Source: JAJRZL01 sp964557855
GTDB taxonomy: Bacteria > Zixibacteria > MSB-5A5 > GN15 > FEB-12
Assembly: GCA_964557855.1 (NCBI GenBank)
Contig: CAZLBP010000007.1
Coordinates: 62,001 to 126,000 of the forward strand
Direction of reading: 5' to 3'
DNA: 64,000 nucleotides
Position numbers and translations under genes: made by a program. Shown one piece after another: positions 60,803-64,000 of this stretch. A model generated the notes under the pieces. That model was given only the letters and a program-made list of their open reading frames with translations, did not search any database and was not told the DNA's origin. Numbering within the stretch: position 1 is the stretch's first letter; every line of letters begins with the position of its first letter.

Positions 60803-61162
60803 GATTCATCACCTCCTTAAGTCTCACGTCCTATGCGCTAAGCTTCTATGTCGAATACGCATTTTTTGTCATCAGAAAGGCAAAGACGTCTTGATTTTGC
60901 AAATCGTTCGTACTCCGACGAACAATTACTCACAAAAACCATGCCGGGACTGCCGTGAAAATATAAGCTGCTATGGAACAACAAGTTAAAGCACATTCAG
61001 GAGGCCTGTCCGACGGAAGACAATCTCGGCGAAATCCAGTGTGTAGATTTAGTAAAGCAGGTCAGATTTCTCAACGGCGTAATGTGAAGGTACAGTACAC
61101 TCTTGCGACATCTTCCATTTGACAGTATTTGCGACAGGTTTTGAGAGTATGTATCATTAGCT
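60803..61162. other. Intergenic region without recognised features
   Basis: A gap of 360 bases between the divergent BON and metallophosphoesterase genes; both promoters should be here. Short open frames near 60955-61087 look partly protein-like but lack a start codon or ribosome-binding site. No hairpin terminator or repeat was seen. Confidence 0.3.
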
Positions 61163-62026
61163 ATGGTATATTGTGTTCACGTCTCGGACCTGCATGGTGT
61201 TATGTCACGTTACGATAAGCTATTCGAGCTGATACTACGGGAAAAACCGAAGGCGGTATTTCTGGGGGGAGACCTGTTGCCGTCCGGACTGTTGTCAATT
61301 CAATTGGAGAATTCGACTCGCGGAGATTTCCTGACGGACTTCATGAGTTGGAATCTACGGCGACTTCGACGAAAACTGGGGCTGCGATACCCCCGGATAT
61401 TCGTGATAATGGGAAACGATGATCCCCGCGTTGAAGAAGTCATGATCGAGGAGATGGCGGCGGAAGGTCTCTGGGAATGCGTGCACTTTGGATCCGCCGA
61501 ATTCGGAGAATATCGGGTGTTTGGGTATTCGTATATTCCACCGACACCTTTCCTGCTGAAGGACTGGGAACGGTATGATGTGTCTCGGTATGTGGATCCG
61601 GGTTCGGTTTCGCCGGAGGAAGGGTGCCATTCAATCGCTCCTGAGCCTCATACAATCAGGTATTCGACCATTAAAGCGGACCTGGATCGACTGGCTGCAG
61701 AACACAATCTAACCAACAGCATTTTCCTCTTTCATGCGCCTCCGTACAAGTCCAAACTAGATCGAGCGGCGCTGGACGGCCGGATGATCGACCACGTGCC
61801 GCTTGATATTCATGTTGGGTCTATTGCTATAGATCGCTTCATCGAGAAGTATCAACCGCTGGTGACGTTGCATGGCCATATTCATGAATCCACGCGGCTC
61901 ACCGGGTCATGGCGGGATAGGATCGGGCGCACGCACATGTTCAACGCCGCTCATGACGGTCCCGAGTTGAGCGTGGTGAAGTTTTCGCCCGCTGATCCGG
62001 GGAGCGCCGAACGGGAGTTACTGTGA
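61163..62026 (+). CDS. Calcineurin-like metallophosphoesterase
   Basis: A 287-residue phosphoesterase with the five metal-binding blocks: VSDLHG, GGDLLPSG, MGNDD, LFHAPPY and LHGHIHES. These coordinate two metal ions, so the enzyme is probably active. No signal peptide is seen; it is cytoplasmic. It is similar in build to short 3',5'-cAMP or general phosphodiesterase-like proteins. The substrate is unknown. ATG 61163 has only a weak ribosome-binding site. Flanking genes give no clue to its role. Confidence 0.9.
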   Translation: MVYCVHVSDLHGVMSRYDKLFELILREKPKAVFLGGDLLPSGLLSIQLENSTRGDFLTDFMSWNLRRLRRKLGLRYPRIFVIMGNDDPRVEEVMIEEMAAEGLWECVHFGSAEFGEYRVFGYSYIPPTPFLLKDWERYDVSRYVDPGSVSPEEGCHSIAPEPHTIRYSTIKADLDRLAAEHNLTNSIFLFHAPPYKSKLDRAALDGRMIDHVPLDIHVGSIAIDRFIEKYQPLVTLHGHIHESTRLTGSWRDRIGRTHMFNAAHDGPELSVVKFSPADPGSAERELL

Positions 62027-62185
62027 TGAGTAATCGCGTGTAGTGGCGAATGGGGATGCAAGGCGGACCGGCGCCCGCGACCGGCGGGGACAAGGGCAGC
62101 GACCGACATGTTCTATGGGTCAATCATTGATCGTTCGCTGAGGTGCCCATTGAGACAACTCCGGGCCGGCAGATACAAACGTGTA

Positions 62186-64000
62186 CTACGGTGTTTTTGC
62201 GGCAGTCTTCTTGCGCAACGGAAGGGGGCGGGCGGGATCCGTGACAGCATTGATTTTGGCGGCCCAGCTCGAGCCTTTTTCGATGTCCTCATCGGTAATG
62301 ATGTGGGCATCGAGCAGCCCGTCGGTGCGATAACCGGTCAGGTTGAAGTTCATTTCAGCCAGGCACAAACTCCAGCCGTCCAGCCAACTGGTGAGGACCT
62401 CTCGCTGTCGGGTCGTGCCGCGAAAATGAATAAGCAAATCTATATCACTGCCGGGCCCGGCGGTAGCGTTCTTGGTGCTGCCGAAGATATACATGTTTTC
62501 CACGCCGAAACGTTCGGGATCCAATTCGCTGGCTATCCGTTCCACCATCTGCATGCGCCACTGCCAGAAATGTTCGTCGGCGCCTCGTTCTTCGACGGGT
62601 TTCTGCACCACTTCTTCGACCTCACCGGTCGGCGGCGCCAGCACTCCCATGGCTTCTTCCAGATCCGCATTCATGAGTATTCTCAGCACCTGGCCGCCGG
62701 TAGTCCTGGGTACGTCGACCAGTCGAATTACATCGGACAATGACGAGTATTCGGGGACGAGGTCCGACAGGATGTTCGGTGAGTTTTTGAGAAAGCCTTC
62801 GTTAAACAGAATGCCCGGTTCGTCGGGATAGAGCGGCAGATACCTGATATTGGCTTCGACCAGATCCTGAAAGAAATGAGTGCCGAATGACAGGTCGGGG
62901 ACATAGTTACCTTTCTGCCGGGCGACTTCGATAAGCGCGGCCGTGTTGTTGATATCGGAGTAGGTCACGCTCACGCCCAACTTAATGTCGCCCCGGCTCC
63001 CCCATCGTCCGGGTCCGAGCAACACGAACTGGCGTTTGGGAAGCAGTTTGTTCAGTTTGCTGACGGCCTGACCGACCTTAAGCATCCGTGACCGATCTTC
63101 GATATCGGTGTAGCTTTCCGGATCGACATAGACGATATGGGTGATGTCCGGCACGCGTCCGTTGGACACGTATTTATTGGCGGTAAACACGATTTTGTCG
63201 GGCGAGATGCCTTTCGGAATGGGCGCCGGCGCACTGGTTTGCGAGTAGCTCTGGGCGCGGCATTGCAGCAGGTAGAACTGTCGGCCGTCCGAGGCGAACT
63301 CAATGTCCACCGGCATCCCCAGTTTATCCTCAAGGGTATCCAGGATAGCTTTCATCTGTTTCACGAAAGGCATGCGGGAGATGAGTCCTTCGAACGTGAC
63401 GACTATGTTGTCGCGGTCGAAATCTACCCCCATCCCGGATCCGATGCGAAAGTGGCCGTCTTCATAGATGGATACCATGTGTTCAATGCCCGGTACCGAA
63501 TCGCCGGCCACTTTGAGGAAGCTGCTTAACTCGATCGTTTCGAAGGCGTTGGTATCGAGGTCAATGACATCGATCATTTTGGGTGAATAGCGGGCCACCT
63601 CGTCGGGGCTGGTATTGACGCGCAATCCGGGTTGTCCGGGTGCGATGAGCACCGGGTAATCGTCACTTAAGCGATCCACGGCGCGGGTACCGAGACCGGG
63701 GACGAGGCGGATGAGGCCGTCCTCGCGGCGGATTCGCGGTGACCAGCGGAATTCGTTGTTACTGAACGCCACTCCGGCGAATGAGGGCAGGAAGTACTTG
63801 CCGACCCGGGTACCGACCACTTCCTGGATCATGATGCCCATTTCTTCGCCGAAATCGAGCAGGCCTCGTTCGGCCCGGTATTCGATCGGATCGGGGCTGA
63901 AGGTCGAGGCATACACTTCGGCAATGGCATCCATAAGTGCCTCGAGGCGCAGCTGCTTGCTGCCCTGATTGGCCAGAAACAGGCTCTTGTACTTGCCGGA
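62186..64000 (-). CDS. PEP-synthase-like ATP-binding domain fused to a nucleotidyltransferase domain (5' end outside window)
   Basis: The frame is open to the window edge, so the N-terminus is missing; 604 residues are visible. The first part (to about residue 270 of the visible sequence) matches the PEP/pyruvate-binding N-terminal domain of PEP synthase and PPDK: SGKYKSLFLANQGSK, EYRAERGLLDFGEEMGIMIQ, and DIEFASDGRQFYLLQCR. A middle region carries VLLGPGRWGSRGDIKLG. Near the C-terminus YIFGSTKNATAGPGSDIDLL is the GS-x(n)-DxD motif of a minimal nucleotidyltransferase. The PEP-synthase phosphohistidine and PEP-binding domains are absent, so this is not a PEP synthase. Function unknown. Confidence 0.82.
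   Translation of the reverse strand, partial: SGKYKSLFLANQGSKQLRLEALMDAIAEVYASTFSPDPIEYRAERGLLDFGEEMGIMIQEVVGTRVGKYFLPSFAGVAFSNNEFRWSPRIRREDGLIRLVPGLGTRAVDRLSDDYPVLIAPGQPGLRVNTSPDEVARYSPKMIDVIDLDTNAFETIELSSFLKVAGDSVPGIEHMVSIYEDGHFRIGSGMGVDFDRDNIVVTFEGLISRMPFVKQMKAILDTLEDKLGMPVDIEFASDGRQFYLLQCRAQSYSQTSAPAPIPKGISPDKIVFTANKYVSNGRVPDITHIVYVDPESYTDIEDRSRMLKVGQAVSKLNKLLPKRQFVLLGPGRWGSRGDIKLGVSVTYSDINNTAALIEVARQKGNYVPDLSFGTHFFQDLVEANIRYLPLYPDEPGILFNEGFLKNSPNILSDLVPEYSSLSDVIRLVDVPRTTGGQVLRILMNADLEEAMGVLAPPTGEVEEVVQKPVEERGADEHFWQWRMQMVERIASELDPERFGVENMYIFGSTKNATAGPGSDIDLLIHFRGTTRQREVLTSWLDGWSLCLAEMNFNLTGYRTDGLLDAHIITDEDIEKGSSWAAKINAVTDPARPLPLRKKTAAKTP

Noticed and set aside
60955..61087. Protein-like short frames (for example one reading LKHIQEACPTEDNLGE)
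   Set aside because: No start codon or ribosome-binding site, and too short to judge; perhaps a gene remnant.

Overview
The window reads as a chromosome fragment of a Gram-negative bacterium outside the well-studied phyla. It encodes an OmpA-type outer-membrane protein, several lipoproteins with lipoboxes, a periplasmic HtrA and type IV pilin-like prepilins. The secreted M28 peptidase ends in a dockerin-like tail (DVADLSYLVDFLFRGGPDP) of a kind I associate with candidate phyla of the FCB group, such as Zixibacteria. That placement is inference. Coding density is high, base composition is moderately GC-rich by eye, and no rRNA, tRNA, CRISPR array or insertion sequence was recognised. One 100-N scaffold gap (15286-15385) has identical 55-bp flanks and looks like an unmerged contig overlap.

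Layout. 1-9100: CstA-type transporter (apparent 1-base frameshift), GAF-GGDEF diguanylate cyclase, then a tight peptidoglycan-turnover operon (nagZ-anmK-SpoIID-OmpA) and a 2H phosphoesterase. 9100-21500: HtrA lipoprotein, Hsp20, an iodotyrosine-deiodinase-like flavoprotein, the M28 peptidase, two tandem beta-propeller lipoproteins, DinB-like protein and aldo/keto reductase. 21500-27050: SDR epimerase divergent from a module of small membrane protein, O-carbamoyltransferase, a 53-residue DUF5989 protein and two SGNH hydrolases. 27200-32010: a minus-strand operon of dCache histidine kinase (two in-frame stops), CBS-domain protein, a receiver domain fused to a DASS/SLC13 transporter, and a stand-alone receiver. 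32950-35700: NtrC/PilR-like sigma-54 activator and two prepilins, each behind a candidate sigma-54 promoter. 35888-45545: DUF169, UroD-like methyltransferase, fRMsr-type GAF protein, endonuclease IV, a YfhO-like membrane protein, and a sugar-oxidation operon (cyclase, 6-phosphogluconate dehydrogenase, SDR, GH15). 45856-48193: a convergent EgtD/EanA-like and EanB-like pair, the gene set of anaerobic ergothioneine synthesis.

48400-59616 is the most striking region. A MarR/EctR-like regulator with a palindrome at its promoter, a PRC-barrel protein, an AsnB-type amidotransferase, mannosyl-3-phosphoglycerate synthase and its phosphatase form one chain with overlapping genes. Facing it are a GH38 alpha-mannosidase, a C69/secernin-type Ntn hydrolase and, divergently, a glycerate 2-kinase. 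Together they can be read as a synthesis-and-recycling circuit for the compatible solute mannosylglycerate. The amidotransferase would be a candidate for making mannosylglyceramide, and the Ntn hydrolase a candidate for reversing it. The end of the window carries a holin-like membrane protein, a triple-BON protein, a metallophosphoesterase and an incomplete PEP-synthase-like/nucleotidyltransferase fusion.

Convergent gene ends and long gaps (21.1, 27.1, 32.2-32.9 and 54.1 kb) hold clusters of perfect hairpins. All functions are assigned by reading motifs; no database search was run.
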